From: a virus
IMG/VR virus record: IMGVR_UViG_3300030339_000003
Coordinates: 1-64,000 of that record
Strand: one strand, 5' to 3'
Length of the DNA: 64,000 nucleotides
Shown here: piece by piece, positions 39,704 to 50,425 of the stretch
How positions within the stretch are numbered: the first letter of the stretch is position 1
How the letters are laid out: every line of letters begins with the position of its first letter
The notes under the pieces: model-generated
The model's input: only the letters and a program-made list of their open reading frames with translations
Database searches by the model: none
Told to the model about the DNA's origin: nothing
Translations under genes and position numbers: made by a program

Positions 39704-42577
39704 TTATCGATCACGAATAACGTCAACGTACTGGAAGAAGTCCGTAGAACCACGAACTGACCCGTCATCCACCACCATCGGAATCGTACGACCATGACGT
39801 TCACTGGAAATCAAATGTTTATCCAACACGATATAACTACGCGTATAAACAACACCAGTACCGTCCAAGTCTTGAGCAATCAATAACGCATTGTTGTCCG
39901 GAGGCAACATCACGTTGGAAGCAGTTAACTCAACCACACCAAAGTTTTCTTCTAAATAGAAGTAAGCTGGAGATGTAGTATAACTGACTTCCATAGCTTC
40001 TGCTATTTTAATCGCTAATCCGTTAATGACACAACGATAACCTTCCGGGATAATAACAAACTTTGCAGCCGCTGGCCGGTATGGGTCAAAATATGGTGCG
40101 GCGTTTGGAGAAGTCATCAGTGTTTCGGTAATGGAATTAGAACGGTTTTGGAAGATACCCACTTTAGGGATGACTACAGGCGGATATAATTCCTTGGCTA
40201 CATCGAATGAAGCACTACCATTATAAAGCTGAGCTGGAATGGTGTAAGTCCGATTAAACCCTGGAGCAGTGGCAGTGTAATCAGATAACCAAAACGAAAC
40301 ATCACCAGCCACTTTACCAAATGCTCGGTTCAGTACAAATTTCATTCCGTTACCCGCTTGGTAAACTAACAAATCAGAATGATAAGAATAAAGATTATCA
40401 TTTGATTTAGAAGTACGGGTTCCTGAATTAATTTGAGTTGCGTTACTGATGGTGTAACGAGTATCCGAACTTGACAAATTCAATGTAAATACATTTGCCG
40501 CTAACGTATAAGTGGTGAGAGCCGCCTCTAAATAAACCAGACCGTCAGACCAAATACACAAAGCTCGGTTGTTAGGAAGTGCAAATATAGATTGACTAAA
40601 TTCACGAGGATAATTATCCGCATTCCCGCCGTAAAGTCCAAGCGCGCTACTGTTACGCTTAAAGGAAGCCATATGCAAATTCATAACCAATTGCGATACA
40701 GCATCCAATGTGACTTTAGCGCCTAAAACCCAAGCACCGTTATTGTACGCGACAGACGCATAACCGGTAAACTGATTAGCATCTGTAAAGCACAACCCAT
40801 TCAAACTGACTTCACCTGTCATTTGTGAAATAGACACTAATGACTTAGGTGTAGTAACCGAAATGTCTCGCTCAGTAATACTGTCTGGTGTATTCACACC
40901 ATAACGTGTAGCCGGGTTCCCCACAACGGTATGAATCAGTGAATTGTTCCAATTCAATTCCTTATAGATATAACTGCCTTTATCATTTGCCAAACAATAA
41001 CTTAACATTACTGTACGGTTTGCAGTTCCACTGATAGGAATAACGCGTTCTGACAAATCACCAAAACTAAAGTGACGAGTTGGTGTAAAGATTTGGGTAT
41101 TCGCATCAGAAGCAGGGTAAGTGATCGTAGGGTCTTCCAATAAAGGAATAACACCTTCGTATTCTGTTTGGATTAATTTCATCCGCAAAGAGTTACGAGT
41201 AGCAAAAGCATTGACGACCAAACCGTTTTCATTGATAACGCCAGGCGCGCTAACCAAGTCTAACAAGTTATCGTCCACCACATCCACTAACCATTTGCAA
41301 TTAGCCAGATCATCAACCGTAGTGATGCTATCAACAGTAAATGGAATTAGTGATGCAATTGACCCGACGTCATTAATAACCAATTTGCCCGGATGGACAG
41401 ATTCGGTAAACGTTAAGATTTTGTTTACTACTGTTGTTCCAATCGTAATCTTAACAGGTAAAGAAACGCTCATTAAGAACTCTTTATCCTGTACGCGCCA
41501 ATCTGCCGTAATGGTTGGATTATCACCTGCTGCTAAAGCAGACTCAATAATGACACCAGGACCCGTTGTGAAGAAATCCAGTAAACGAATAGAACGTGTT
41601 TTCTGGATAGCATCGGTAACGTTAGACATATTAACCGTGTTGTACACAGCTTTATAAGCAGTGGTTACAATCTGGGATAATGTTGGATTGTTTTCAGGGT
41701 CGTTAACACCAAAGAAATAATGACCTAAAGACAACACGTTGTTAGCAATGCTGCAACTGATCAAACAACCTTTATGTGTAATGTCACCAAAAGTCGAAGA
41801 CAGCACCACGTACGTGTTACCACTGGACGGAATAGTAGAAGCATAGTCGTACACCCCTTTATTCGCCAATGGTCTGAAAATGCCAATTTGACCAGCAGAA
41901 TTCATCGCTCCCTTCATGTTCCAACCGGTGCCAGTATAATAATTCGCAATCATGCGTTCTTCACTTAAAGATAATGCATTGAGCGACTTAACCGTATCTG
42001 AATAGAACATCGAGTACGGTCCGGCAAAAGATGATTCATAACCAGGAGAAACAATCACGCGGTCAGAGTTCATGATTAACGTACAAGGACCCGGTTTAAA
42101 ATAAGGAACCGTCCATGGGTCTTTAGCCGCACGTTTGAATTGATCGATGTGATGTAAGAATGCAAAAGGTAACCGCACGTTCTGCTGATAAATAGACGTG
42201 TCATATCCAATCAAAGAAGTTTGGATTTTGCTTTTCATCCCAGCTGGGGTAACAAAAGCATTAGATACGTTATTATTGTAATCAGTAGGAATAACCGCAG
42301 TACGGAAGTTATCAACTTTTTCCAGTTTAACTGTTTGAGTTGTTTCACCGTGTACCAATCCTACTTGTGCGATATGTTGGTCTGTGGGTGTTTGGTGTAA
42401 TGTTACCCATGAAGCTATTACGCCGGCTAAGTAATTTAAGTTATCTTGGATAACGCCATTATCTTCATTAATAGTGTTTTCCAATTTATAACGTAATGCA
42501 TTCAAAGAACTCAATAAACCCCCAAGGTGGGGGTCTTTGTTTTCTTCTACAGGAGGCTCTCCGCCCAAAATGATCAT
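39704..42577 (-). CDS. Tail fibre protein 1
   Basis: 957 residues. Its N-terminal region has the module shared with the three genes upstream: a helix, then Lys-Leu-Glu-Lys-Val-Asp-Asn-Phe-Arg-Thr-Ala and Asn-Ala-Phe-Val-Thr-Pro. The C-terminus carries Lys-His-Leu-Ile-Ser-Ser-Glu-Arg-His-Gly-Arg-Thr-Ile-Pro, aligned with the ends of the two 1160-residue proteins. The long middle is beta-rich and Asn/Thr/Val dominated, with no enzyme motif seen. A long tail-fibre or baseplate-associated protein is the best reading. Confidence 0.75.
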   Translation of the reverse strand: MIILGGEPPVEENKDPHLGGLLSSLNALRYKLENTINEDNGVIQDNLNYLAGVIASWVTLHQTPTDQHIAQVGLVHGETTQTVKLEKVDNFRTAVIPTDYNNNVSNAFVTPAGMKSKIQTSLIGYDTSIYQQNVRLPFAFLHHIDQFKRAAKDPWTVPYFKPGPCTLIMNSDRVIVSPGYESSFAGPYSMFYSDTVKSLNALSLSEERMIANYYTGTGWNMKGAMNSAGQIGIFRPLANKGVYDYASTIPSSGNTYVVLSSTFGDITHKGCLISCSIANNVLSLGHYFFGVNDPENNPTLSQIVTTAYKAVYNTVNMSNVTDAIQKTRSIRLLDFFTTGPGVIIESALAAGDNPTITADWRVQDKEFLMSVSLPVKITIGTTVVNKILTFTESVHPGKLVINDVGSIASLIPFTVDSITTVDDLANCKWLVDVVDDNLLDLVSAPGVINENGLVVNAFATRNSLRMKLIQTEYEGVIPLLEDPTITYPASDANTQIFTPTRHFSFGDLSERVIPISGTANRTVMLSYCLANDKGSYIYKELNWNNSLIHTVVGNPATRYGVNTPDSITERDISVTTPKSLVSISQMTGEVSLNGLCFTDANQFTGYASVAYNNGAWVLGAKVTLDAVSQLVMNLHMASFKRNSSALGLYGGNADNYPREFSQSIFALPNNRALCIWSDGLVYLEAALTTYTLAANVFTLNLSSSDTRYTISNATQINSGTRTSKSNDNLYSYHSDLLVYQAGNGMKFVLNRAFGKVAGDVSFWLSDYTATAPGFNRTYTIPAQLYNGSASFDVAKELYPPVVIPKVGIFQNRSNSITETLMTSPNAAPYFDPYRPAAAKFVIIPEGYRCVINGLAIKIAEAMEVSYTTSPAYFYLEENFGVVELTASNVMLPPDNNALLIAQDLDGTGVVYTRSYIVLDKHLISSERHGRTIPMVVDDGSVRGSTDFFQYVDVIRDR

Positions 42578-42585
42578 GGTTGCTC

Positions 42586-45500
42586 CTAGAGATTGGAACC
42601 CGTCGGTAAATCTGATTGATAGATGTAATCCAATACACCTGCATCCATTGGTAGACCGATAGACACTGGGACTGAACCCGCAATACGTGCTGTAGACAAT
42701 ATTGCGTCACCAATCATAAACGTTGATTTCCGATTGATTAACAGAATTTGCAAAGCATTGGTAATAACTTCAGCAGCAGGAATTAAAGACAGATTATGTC
42801 TGATCTTTTTACCCGATACAATAAAGTAAGCTTTGTCACCGTAACACGTTGCATAAACATAAAACGTTTTGTTACCCGGGGATGGATCGATATCACGTAA
42901 ATCAACTGTGCCTGTTGGGGCGTCGTATTGAGTTCCGTTGATAACTAACTTAGTCCCTGCTTTGAAATAGATAATCCAACCTGAGTCAGGATAGCAACTG
43001 GATAACAAATAAGGGCCATCAGTTGTGTTAGCGATACAACATGCTTGTCCTGTATAGGTTTGGTCGTACAAAGCAGCAAAACCTACTTTAGGAATCATTG
43101 CAATAGAACCACTTGGTGTATAGCTTCCTGAGGTAACCACACTACGGGTAAACTTATTCGTACTCAGATTATAATCGTAATCCGGATAGAATGCCGTACT
43201 ACCACCTGAAACTTTACCCAGTAAACCAGAACTTCCTTTTACAGTAATAACGTTTCCATTTTTGTAACTTTGGAAATGTCCTGTTGTCCCACCTACTTGA
43301 ACATAGAAACTAGGACTTGCTGTGTCCCCGCCACCCATTGTTAAAATAGTAGAAGCATCAAGGAAAACTGGAGCAGTGATTGGGTATACACCATTGACAG
43401 GCGCGCCTACAGTAAAGTTAATTGCCAACACTTGAAGACGGATAGTTGACGGGCTGCTCGGCGAGTACCAATGAACATTAACAAACATTGGTTGGTTAGC
43501 TGATAGCCCGGCGTTGGAGATATCCCGCTGAGGAATACTAACACGTAATCCCATAACAGTAGCGGTAGATCCATCTGACTGCACCATAGACTTGATTTGG
43601 TTCAGTACGCTTGCCGTCATACCGTAATAATTATTAGCGACAACATTTAACGTCATGTCATCATCTTTAAATGTTTTAGTCACTGACCGTGGGCAAACAT
43701 AATAATTATCCAAAACGGTAGCCATATTACCGACTTGACGTGAAACATTATTCCATGCACCATTAACCAACAACAGTCCCATTCCTGACAATGTTGTTAC
43801 GCCCATCTCGACACCAGCTGCTGCTAATTCGGCTGCTGTTCCGCTATATGCGTTAAACAATTGCCCGTTATGAAGGTTACTACGATAAACGGTATTTACT
43901 AAAGGGCGCGCTTTCATATTACTAAGTTTAATGTTAGTAATGCCCGCTCTCAAAGCAAAAGCACCGGTTACTTTGCGGAAACCCATAATGGAGTTTTGTG
44001 CATTAATGTCTAACCCAGGAATCCATTCTCCATCGATATCATTGGCTGGAACGTTAGAACCTCCACCAATTTGTAAAGGCGCTGGAGTTTTAATTGCGAT
44101 GTTAAATGAAGTCCAATTATTCGCCGCAAGTGTTGCATTAGCTGTTGATTTTAACAAAGCGTCAGCTGCAGTGGTATTACCGCCTTTAAGCCCTATGAAC
44201 CCGGTAGGCACATAAACGTGGTCACCGTTATCACGAAGTACCAACAAGTCACCAGTACGCGTTACAATCCCGCCATAAGGTCCCCAGTTATATCCCGCCA
44301 CGTTAGCCGCAAAATCGCTCAATACAAATTTACTTGAACCCGACAAACCATCATTCGCATTTAACGCATTAATGGGTTGTTGCGCCGCAATAGTAATTGC
44401 CCCACTGATACAATTTATACGAATAGTCATTTCAAAACTGACGTATTGGAACCAGTTCAAATCAGCATTACGATACAAAGGACGATGCACAACTTTCATC
44501 AACATGACGTCAGGTGATTCTTCGGCAAAGAAAATAGCCGCATTATAACGTCTAACAATGTCGGTTGCATAAGGTGTGATTGTATTAATAAAACGAGTAA
44601 TGTGACCTTGCGCATCTGTTACCGTAGCATCAGGAATCCAATATGCCGAATTAGTATATTGATTACCTGTCAGATCTTTAAAGGTCACCGGCACCGCTGT
44701 AAAAGTCACAACAGTTTTAGTCGTCAAATCACTGACTAATGCGCGATAGAAATAAACTTTAAGATCGTCTGGCTGGCTTACAATGTAAATGTAAGTTTTT
44801 GTCTTAAAGCAATGACAAAACGTTGGGTCGGTTAAAGAAGCGCCAGGGATATTACTTAAATCAAATTCTTTATAGTTGTGTGTGTCAGGATTTAACGTGC
44901 CGTTAGTTAAAGCACCAAACCATTTCCCTTTAACTGAGTCACCCGCAACCATAACCCCAGGGCCTGAGCCTAACATAACTGTATCTAAAGCATATCCCTG
45001 AGCTGTTAAAGCAGCGTTGGCATATTTAAACCCGGTAAAATAATAAGGTTTAGTCGCGTCTTTATAATCGTCAATAAAACTAAAGTACAAACCTTTTACA
45101 CGACCGTCATAATGACGTTTAACGGAAACCAAACGACCATTGTTTTCAAGACACATAGCAGCGCAGTTGTTGTCAGTCCCTAAACCTTCAAAAGAGCCAT
45201 CGATGACAGGTGGCAAATAATCATCAGCTGTTAAAGAAGAAATTGGTAGTAGACCGTTATTTAATAAACCTGATGTATCAGGAACAGCTGCTTTAATGGC
45301 TGCTAATGCACCGGCGCTGGTAGAAAACAAATTAGTTGTTGTACCTAGAACATCTTGCGCTACAGTAGCAGTAGCAAAGTTATCGATGTTTTGTAATAAC
45401 AACATGGCTGCTGTAACTTTGTGGGGGTTACCACTATTCCGACCATGATTAATTAAATTGGTATTAACTAGATTATATTTAGCAATCAAGTTTTTAAGTG

Positions 45501-46065
45501 TTGTATCAACCAACGCAAAGATTTGAGTAATAGTTTGGCTTTTACTTACTTTGTTCTGATAAACACCTACCAGGTATTTAACGTACAGAACCAGTTCAGA
45601 CCAATCCATTAATTCTTCTTTTGAATGCCAGTGATAAGAAGATGGCAACGTTGGAGGAATTTGAATTACCTTAGACCATGGGATAGGTTCAGACCCATGC
45701 GAAATAGCATCGAGTTGGTCTTCCAAGCTACTACGCGGAATAAAGGAAGCGCCGACTGAATGATAGCTAATGGTCAACTCGTCGTAAGACTGTAATAAAA
45801 CGTCATCCAATTCGATAAACGTATTAATGTCCAATCCGGTCATTTCAATTAATGGCATGGGTTTAAAGACTTCTTTCCAACCCGTTTTAATTGATTGCCC
45901 ACTGGCGTCTTTGATCTTAACTGAACCTGCTTTAAAGGGCGCGCCGTTAGGAACAATCCAAGGACACTGTTTATCGCTCAGTTTTTGTACTTCGTCTTTA
46001 ATGTCGTTAACGGGGTTAGTCCCTGCCGGATCAAACTGCAAAGCCGGCCACATTTCAATTAACAT
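42586..46065 (-). CDS. Tail fibre protein 2
   Basis: 1159 residues and a paralog of the next gene upstream along its length. It shares the N-terminal module (Trp-Ile-Val-Pro-Asn-Gly-Ala-Pro-Phe; Trp-Ser-Lys...His-Trp-His-Ser; Leu-Gln-Asn-Ile-Asp-Asn-Phe-Ala-Thr-Ala), then Tyr-Leu-Pro-Pro-Val-Ile-Asp-Gly-Ser-Phe-Glu-Gly-Leu-Gly (about 285). It ends with Ser-Ser-Cys-Tyr-Pro-Asp, Val-Asp-Leu-Arg-Asp and Pro-Gly-Asn-Lys-Thr-Phe-Tyr-Val-Tyr-Ala. AGGAG lies before the ATG. Likely long tail fibre. Confidence 0.78.
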   Translation of the reverse strand: MLIEMWPALQFDPAGTNPVNDIKDEVQKLSDKQCPWIVPNGAPFKAGSVKIKDASGQSIKTGWKEVFKPMPLIEMTGLDINTFIELDDVLLQSYDELTISYHSVGASFIPRSSLEDQLDAISHGSEPIPWSKVIQIPPTLPSSYHWHSKEELMDWSELVLYVKYLVGVYQNKVSKSQTITQIFALVDTTLKNLIAKYNLVNTNLINHGRNSGNPHKVTAAMLLLQNIDNFATATVAQDVLGTTTNLFSTSAGALAAIKAAVPDTSGLLNNGLLPISSLTADDYLPPVIDGSFEGLGTDNNCAAMCLENNGRLVSVKRHYDGRVKGLYFSFIDDYKDATKPYYFTGFKYANAALTAQGYALDTVMLGSGPGVMVAGDSVKGKWFGALTNGTLNPDTHNYKEFDLSNIPGASLTDPTFCHCFKTKTYIYIVSQPDDLKVYFYRALVSDLTTKTVVTFTAVPVTFKDLTGNQYTNSAYWIPDATVTDAQGHITRFINTITPYATDIVRRYNAAIFFAEESPDVMLMKVVHRPLYRNADLNWFQYVSFEMTIRINCISGAITIAAQQPINALNANDGLSGSSKFVLSDFAANVAGYNWGPYGGIVTRTGDLLVLRDNGDHVYVPTGFIGLKGGNTTAADALLKSTANATLAANNWTSFNIAIKTPAPLQIGGGSNVPANDIDGEWIPGLDINAQNSIMGFRKVTGAFALRAGITNIKLSNMKARPLVNTVYRSNLHNGQLFNAYSGTAAELAAAGVEMGVTTLSGMGLLLVNGAWNNVSRQVGNMATVLDNYYVCPRSVTKTFKDDDMTLNVVANNYYGMTASVLNQIKSMVQSDGSTATVMGLRVSIPQRDISNAGLSANQPMFVNVHWYSPSSPSTIRLQVLAINFTVGAPVNGVYPITAPVFLDASTILTMGGGDTASPSFYVQVGGTTGHFQSYKNGNVITVKGSSGLLGKVSGGSTAFYPDYDYNLSTNKFTRSVVTSGSYTPSGSIAMIPKVGFAALYDQTYTGQACCIANTTDGPYLLSSCYPDSGWIIYFKAGTKLVINGTQYDAPTGTVDLRDIDPSPGNKTFYVYATCYGDKAYFIVSGKKIRHNLSLIPAAEVITNALQILLINRKSTFMIGDAILSTARIAGSVPVSIGLPMDAGVLDYIYQSDLPTGSNL

Positions 46066-46080
46066 AAAAAACTCCTAATG

Positions 46081-46100
46081 GGGGAGGTAACTACCTCCCC
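46081..46100. terminator. Intergenic hairpin in the fibre operon
   Basis: A perfect 8-bp stem (ggggaggt / acctcccc) between the two large fibre genes, before the AGGAG site. The minus-strand read has TTTTTT only after the ribosome site, so it may act as an attenuator or processing site. Confidence 0.45.
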
Positions 46101-46107
46101 ACATGGT

Positions 46108-49100
46108 TTAGCTTTGTATAATTTCAGATGGATATGCCCAATGCATTACACCGGTTTCATCAATGTTACCCGTGACCGCAGGAATAGCTCCACCACGTTT
46201 TGTTTCTGATACACGTTTGCCGTTTAACAAAAGAACATTTGAACGGGCAATGTTTAATATTTGGTTAGCATTCGTTGTCACTGTCCCAATCCAAATATTA
46301 AATGAAGTATCATAACGTTTTGATTCTGAGATTTCGTAACCCGCTATACCGTCTGTTACTGACGCGTAAATATAGAAAGTCGAATTACCCGGGTTTGCCT
46401 TAACTGTACGCAAATCAATAACACCCGCTGGAATGGTGTAAGTCTTACCATTGAACATTGGATACGTTGTTGATTGGAAGAACACAGACCAAGCCGGGTC
46501 AGGATAACAAGAGCTTAACCCAACTGCCTGAGAGCCCACTTTAACTAAGTTAGCGGCACCACCTGAATATTGCTGGTCATACTTCAACCCTTTACCCACT
46601 TTAGGTACGTACGATATATTGTTAACACCTAAAATATTTTGCATATAAACAGAAGTACGTTTAATCAGTTTATCACTAATGCCTACATCCCAATCAGAAC
46701 CACAATGAGAAGCATTGCCAGTGTATGAGGTACGTAAATAACTGTTAAACGCGATAGACATCAAAGATCCGTTAAAATAGATATTTGATACGTTTTCAAC
46801 CAAATTATTTATAGCATAAGTGAAAGGATAAGCAGTGGCAGTCAGTGCGTTTTGACGAGTCATATCGTTGATGTCACTTTTCGATATAACGGTATATCCT
46901 GTTACTGTGCGGTCATTACCACTCGTACTGTAAGTAACAGACAACACGCCCAATGCCGTACGACGTGTACGGTTTGCAACATCACCATAAGACACTTGAA
47001 CCAATACAGGTTTAGACGTGATCGCTGCATTAGGAACAAATGTTAAATCAATAATGATCGCTGCATAGTTTGGTGTATTTTGATATTGCGCTGGAATTAA
47101 TTCTGCTGCAATCGCGTCGACAATTGCTTTCGGGTAAGTAATATAACCCGACGGGGTAATGTTTAATACGTTATTTGACCCATTTGATAACGTAACACCA
47201 ATCGGCATTAAAATGGATTCATCTTTAACCGGAACACGCCATCCCGGATTACCTCCGGCATAATACTTGCCTTGTAGCCCAATAGACCACACTGTCAATC
47301 CTAAACCAGTAATCCCGAAAGCACTAATTGCCGCGGCATCGCCTGTCAAGTTAACGCGTGGAGTCAATGGAGAAATATTTGTTTTACGCACATTATTAGA
47401 CAAAGGTCGTGATAATACCGATGCAAAATTAATGTTCTTAAAACTATCCCTTACCGCATAATCACCTGTTACGTCACGATGGAATACACCTAATGCTGAA
47501 TTAGACGACTGTCCAATTGCATTATAAAACTCACCTGAAATATCGTACGATACAGATGAGCTAAAAGTTGAACTCAATATTGGTGATACAATAACTTCAA
47601 CACTTGATTTGTAATTGAAGTTAGGGTAATTCACTTTATTAAAGTTCTTAGCAATTGCATCGTAAGGTGATGTAGCGCCGGTAGTAATCAACTGAACGTA
47701 ATGTGGTGTGTTGGTATTGTTAACTGTAGCTGTTATCAGCATATTGCCGTCAGGCATTAAAGACCAACCGTTCTCATTACGTGCGCCGTTAGACCAAGGT
47801 AAGTTAGCCCCACCATTCGGACGATTATAATACGCATTTAACACTGCACCGGGATTAGCAGAACTACTAGGATCAATAGTTGGGGGTTCCAAGTAATCAA
47901 CCATAGTCATAATGCCTGTTGCAGGGTCAAACTTATAATTATTTTCAGGTGTAAATGCAAATGATGAGTTGTCAGTGTCGTTCACAATGTTGACGTTAAG
48001 AAACCCAAATATTTTAATCAACCATGTGTTTGTATCGCCTTCTGTTTTGGTACAAAAGTTAAGCATTGCACGATAAAACGTTTGCATCGTTAACGTGTTA
48101 ACGAGCGGTGGATTAAATTTAACATATGAACTTAAATAATTACCGTTTGCATCAGTTTTATTTTTAGCCCAAAGGAACGTATCACTGTTTGTAAAGGAAT
48201 CTCCGTCCGCATTGGTATAAGTCAGGTTCATTCGTGTAGGAATAACTTTCGCACCTGTTACTAATGCCGAAGTTGGCATGCGATAAAATGCACGCGCATT
48301 AACACCTGTATTATCTGCTGCAAAAGCCTGGATAATAACAACGTAAGCTCCCATTAAGTGAATGCTCATTACTTGGCCAGTTAAATTGGCTTGAATTAAT
48401 GCACTTAAATCAACTTCCACCACGGTGTGGTAGGCTGGGTTCAACGTTCCGTTAGTAAATACAACGAACCATCTGGAACCCGACCCAATGAGCATAATGT
48501 CTCGCCCTTCGGATTGAGCAATTGTATCAACCACTACACCTGCTGCGGTTAATACTGGGTGCGTGTAACGATAAGACTGATAATTAACCGTTAGTGTGTT
48601 GGGGTAACCTGTGATGATCGAGAAAAACAAACCTGATGTTTGTCCGTCAAAATGGTTACTCAACATACTGATCGTGCCGTCTGTTTCGGTACAAAAAACC
48701 GCACACTCAGATAATGAACCCAGCCCTTCAAATGAACCACCAATAGTTGGTGGAATAAATGAAGTGTTACCGTAAAAGGATATTGGCAATACGTCGGCTT
48801 TAAGATAAGCATCACCATTGAATCCGTAACGCTCAATCAGTTTGTCTAATCCGTTTGGCGTAAGGCGTTGGTTAGGAACACCCCGTAATACTTCAGCAAT
48901 GGAGGACGTTGGGATGTTATCAACTAAACCTTTACCGATTTGTGCTTTAGTTAATCCATGCGCATCAATAGCTGTTTTATGGCGCGCTAAAGCATAATCA
49001 ATGAAAGCACCATTACGTTCAAAATACTTACGGACTAATGCAGTTTGTGTTTCAACTGCTATGCGTCCATAGTTCTGTTCGGTTTGTTGCAACATGGATG

Positions 49101-49590
49101 ACCATTCATTAATCATGTCTACGACATCACCAAAAGTCGTGATTTCGTAAGTCAATGAATGTGTGTGCCAAATCGGATCAAACACAACGGGCTTGTTTTT
49201 AATATTGGACCATTTAATTAAACGCTGATCATTTGCTGCGTTATTAATCAGTTCAATAAAGGAAGCATCAAACAAAGTAGAAGAACCTGTTTGATGATAA
49301 TCCATAACGACTTGTTTAATATCAGGGTTGGTCATTTCAATTAAACAAGCGACAGGTGCAGCGCACAATGCAGATAACGACCCCATCATGCGATAAATAC
49401 GATAATCGTTTTTGGTTAACAGATTACCATCAAGATCATAGACCTTAAGAGACTCTACGAAAAAAGGCGCATAACGAGGTACGAATACGTTTTGGTTATC
49501 GTCTAATACGTATGACTCGTCATAGACTTTGTTTTCGGTAAACTCTTGATACAGATCAAGTTTAAAACCAGGAATGATGGGATAGTTCAT
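46108..49590 (-). CDS. Tail fibre protein 3
   Basis: 1160 residues, tandem paralog of the gene at 42586. Both carry Phe/Tyr-Ile/Leu-Pro-Pro-Thr/Val-Ile-Gly/Asp-Gly-Ser-Phe-Glu-Gly-Leu-Gly, a Cys-rich first beta block (Cys-Ala-Val-Phe-Cys), Tyr-Val-Pro-Lys-Val-Gly, Ser-Ser-Cys-Tyr-Pro-Asp-Pro-Ala-Trp and Val-Ile-Asp-Leu-Arg. The N-terminal attachment module is intact (Val-Phe-Val-Pro-Arg-Tyr-Ala-Pro-Phe-Phe). The middle parts differ strongly, as expected for receptor-specific regions. Confidence 0.78.
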   Translation of the reverse strand: MNYPIIPGFKLDLYQEFTENKVYDESYVLDDNQNVFVPRYAPFFVESLKVYDLDGNLLTKNDYRIYRMMGSLSALCAAPVACLIEMTNPDIKQVVMDYHQTGSSTLFDASFIELINNAANDQRLIKWSNIKNKPVVFDPIWHTHSLTYEITTFGDVVDMINEWSSMLQQTEQNYGRIAVETQTALVRKYFERNGAFIDYALARHKTAIDAHGLTKAQIGKGLVDNIPTSSIAEVLRGVPNQRLTPNGLDKLIERYGFNGDAYLKADVLPISFYGNTSFIPPTIGGSFEGLGSLSECAVFCTETDGTISMLSNHFDGQTSGLFFSIITGYPNTLTVNYQSYRYTHPVLTAAGVVVDTIAQSEGRDIMLIGSGSRWFVVFTNGTLNPAYHTVVEVDLSALIQANLTGQVMSIHLMGAYVVIIQAFAADNTGVNARAFYRMPTSALVTGAKVIPTRMNLTYTNADGDSFTNSDTFLWAKNKTDANGNYLSSYVKFNPPLVNTLTMQTFYRAMLNFCTKTEGDTNTWLIKIFGFLNVNIVNDTDNSSFAFTPENNYKFDPATGIMTMVDYLEPPTIDPSSSANPGAVLNAYYNRPNGGANLPWSNGARNENGWSLMPDGNMLITATVNNTNTPHYVQLITTGATSPYDAIAKNFNKVNYPNFNYKSSVEVIVSPILSSTFSSSVSYDISGEFYNAIGQSSNSALGVFHRDVTGDYAVRDSFKNINFASVLSRPLSNNVRKTNISPLTPRVNLTGDAAAISAFGITGLGLTVWSIGLQGKYYAGGNPGWRVPVKDESILMPIGVTLSNGSNNVLNITPSGYITYPKAIVDAIAAELIPAQYQNTPNYAAIIIDLTFVPNAAITSKPVLVQVSYGDVANRTRRTALGVLSVTYSTSGNDRTVTGYTVISKSDINDMTRQNALTATAYPFTYAINNLVENVSNIYFNGSLMSIAFNSYLRTSYTGNASHCGSDWDVGISDKLIKRTSVYMQNILGVNNISYVPKVGKGLKYDQQYSGGAANLVKVGSQAVGLSSCYPDPAWSVFFQSTTYPMFNGKTYTIPAGVIDLRTVKANPGNSTFYIYASVTDGIAGYEISESKRYDTSFNIWIGTVTTNANQILNIARSNVLLLNGKRVSETKRGGAIPAVTGNIDETGVMHWAYPSEIIQS

Positions 49591-49600
49591 GTCATGACCT

Positions 49601-50347
49601 TTATTTAAGAATTAACGTCCCGTTAACCAACTGAGTCAATATTGTTTTCAATACACCAATCGTAACAAACATGTTGGGGTTGGTACCCGTAATATCTGTA
49701 GCGGCGGCAGTTGGGAAGTTATCGACGTTGTTTAACCCAACCATGGATTTATCTGCTGAGTGTGCATGTGCCAGATCAGCCAACAAGTGAGCAGCCAACA
49801 ATGCCGATGCTTGGTTAGGGTCGGTGACTTTGGTTAACAGTAATTGACGGATTTGTACCATCAGGTCTGTAACGTTATAAACCATGTTCACAGGGTGATC
49901 ATGCGGGTCAGAAGGCCATTCTGTAGGAACATTGATAAAGTCTTCCCAGAACGCTTCACGGTCGTGATTTAAGATGTTTGCTACGAGTGTTGCATAAGCA
50001 GCGTCATCTAAAACGAACGGACCACCAACTGTGTTGTAACGTACAACGTAATTACCAGTACCAGGATCAGGAACAACAAGGCTACTGAAAATGTTTTTAT
50101 TATATTTTTGAGTAAAGACATCAAAAGTATTTGCCAACGCATATTGCTGTCCTGCGTTTATTAATGTCCCCGTAATGGTTTTATCTGCATTAATAACAGC
50201 ATTACGGTACAACTGAATTCCATCAAAAAAGAAAGGTGTAGCGCGAGGGAAATAAACGGTATTACCACCGCTGAATTTGAAAGATTCCGTAACGACACAA
50301 TTAAGATTATCGTTAAACGGGTTAAACGGATATACAGGCTGAGCCAT
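49601..50347 (-). CDS. Short fibre / attachment-module protein
   Basis: 248 residues that correspond almost entirely to the N-terminal module of the two large fibres: Val-Tyr-Phe-Pro-Arg-Ala-Thr-Pro-Phe-Phe-Phe-Asp-Gly, then Trp-Glu-Asp-Phe...His-Asp-His-Pro, and Gly-Leu-Asn-Asn-Val-Asp-Asn-Phe-Pro-Thr-Ala-Ala. There is no receptor-type C-terminus. It may be a baseplate adaptor that holds the fibres, or a fibre truncated to its stalk. First gene of the fibre cluster, divergent from the 409-residue gene. Confidence 0.72.
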   Translation of the reverse strand: MAQPVYPFNPFNDNLNCVVTESFKFSGGNTVYFPRATPFFFDGIQLYRNAVINADKTITGTLINAGQQYALANTFDVFTQKYNKNIFSSLVVPDPGTGNYVVRYNTVGGPFVLDDAAYATLVANILNHDREAFWEDFINVPTEWPSDPHDHPVNMVYNVTDLMVQIRQLLLTKVTDPNQASALLAAHLLADLAHAHSADKSMVGLNNVDNFPTAAATDITGTNPNMFVTIGVLKTILTQLVNGTLILK

Positions 50348-50425
50348 AATTGTAGTCCTTAATAAATTCTATGTTACTATGACTAAAGGGGTGAGTTCAT
50401 AAAATCTCACTTTGGGAGCCAATAC

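Noticed and set aside
41121-41657. 178-residue plus-strand frame inside a fibre gene
   Set aside because: Antisense to a well-supported long fibre protein; Ser/Thr-rich translation typical of a shadow frame.
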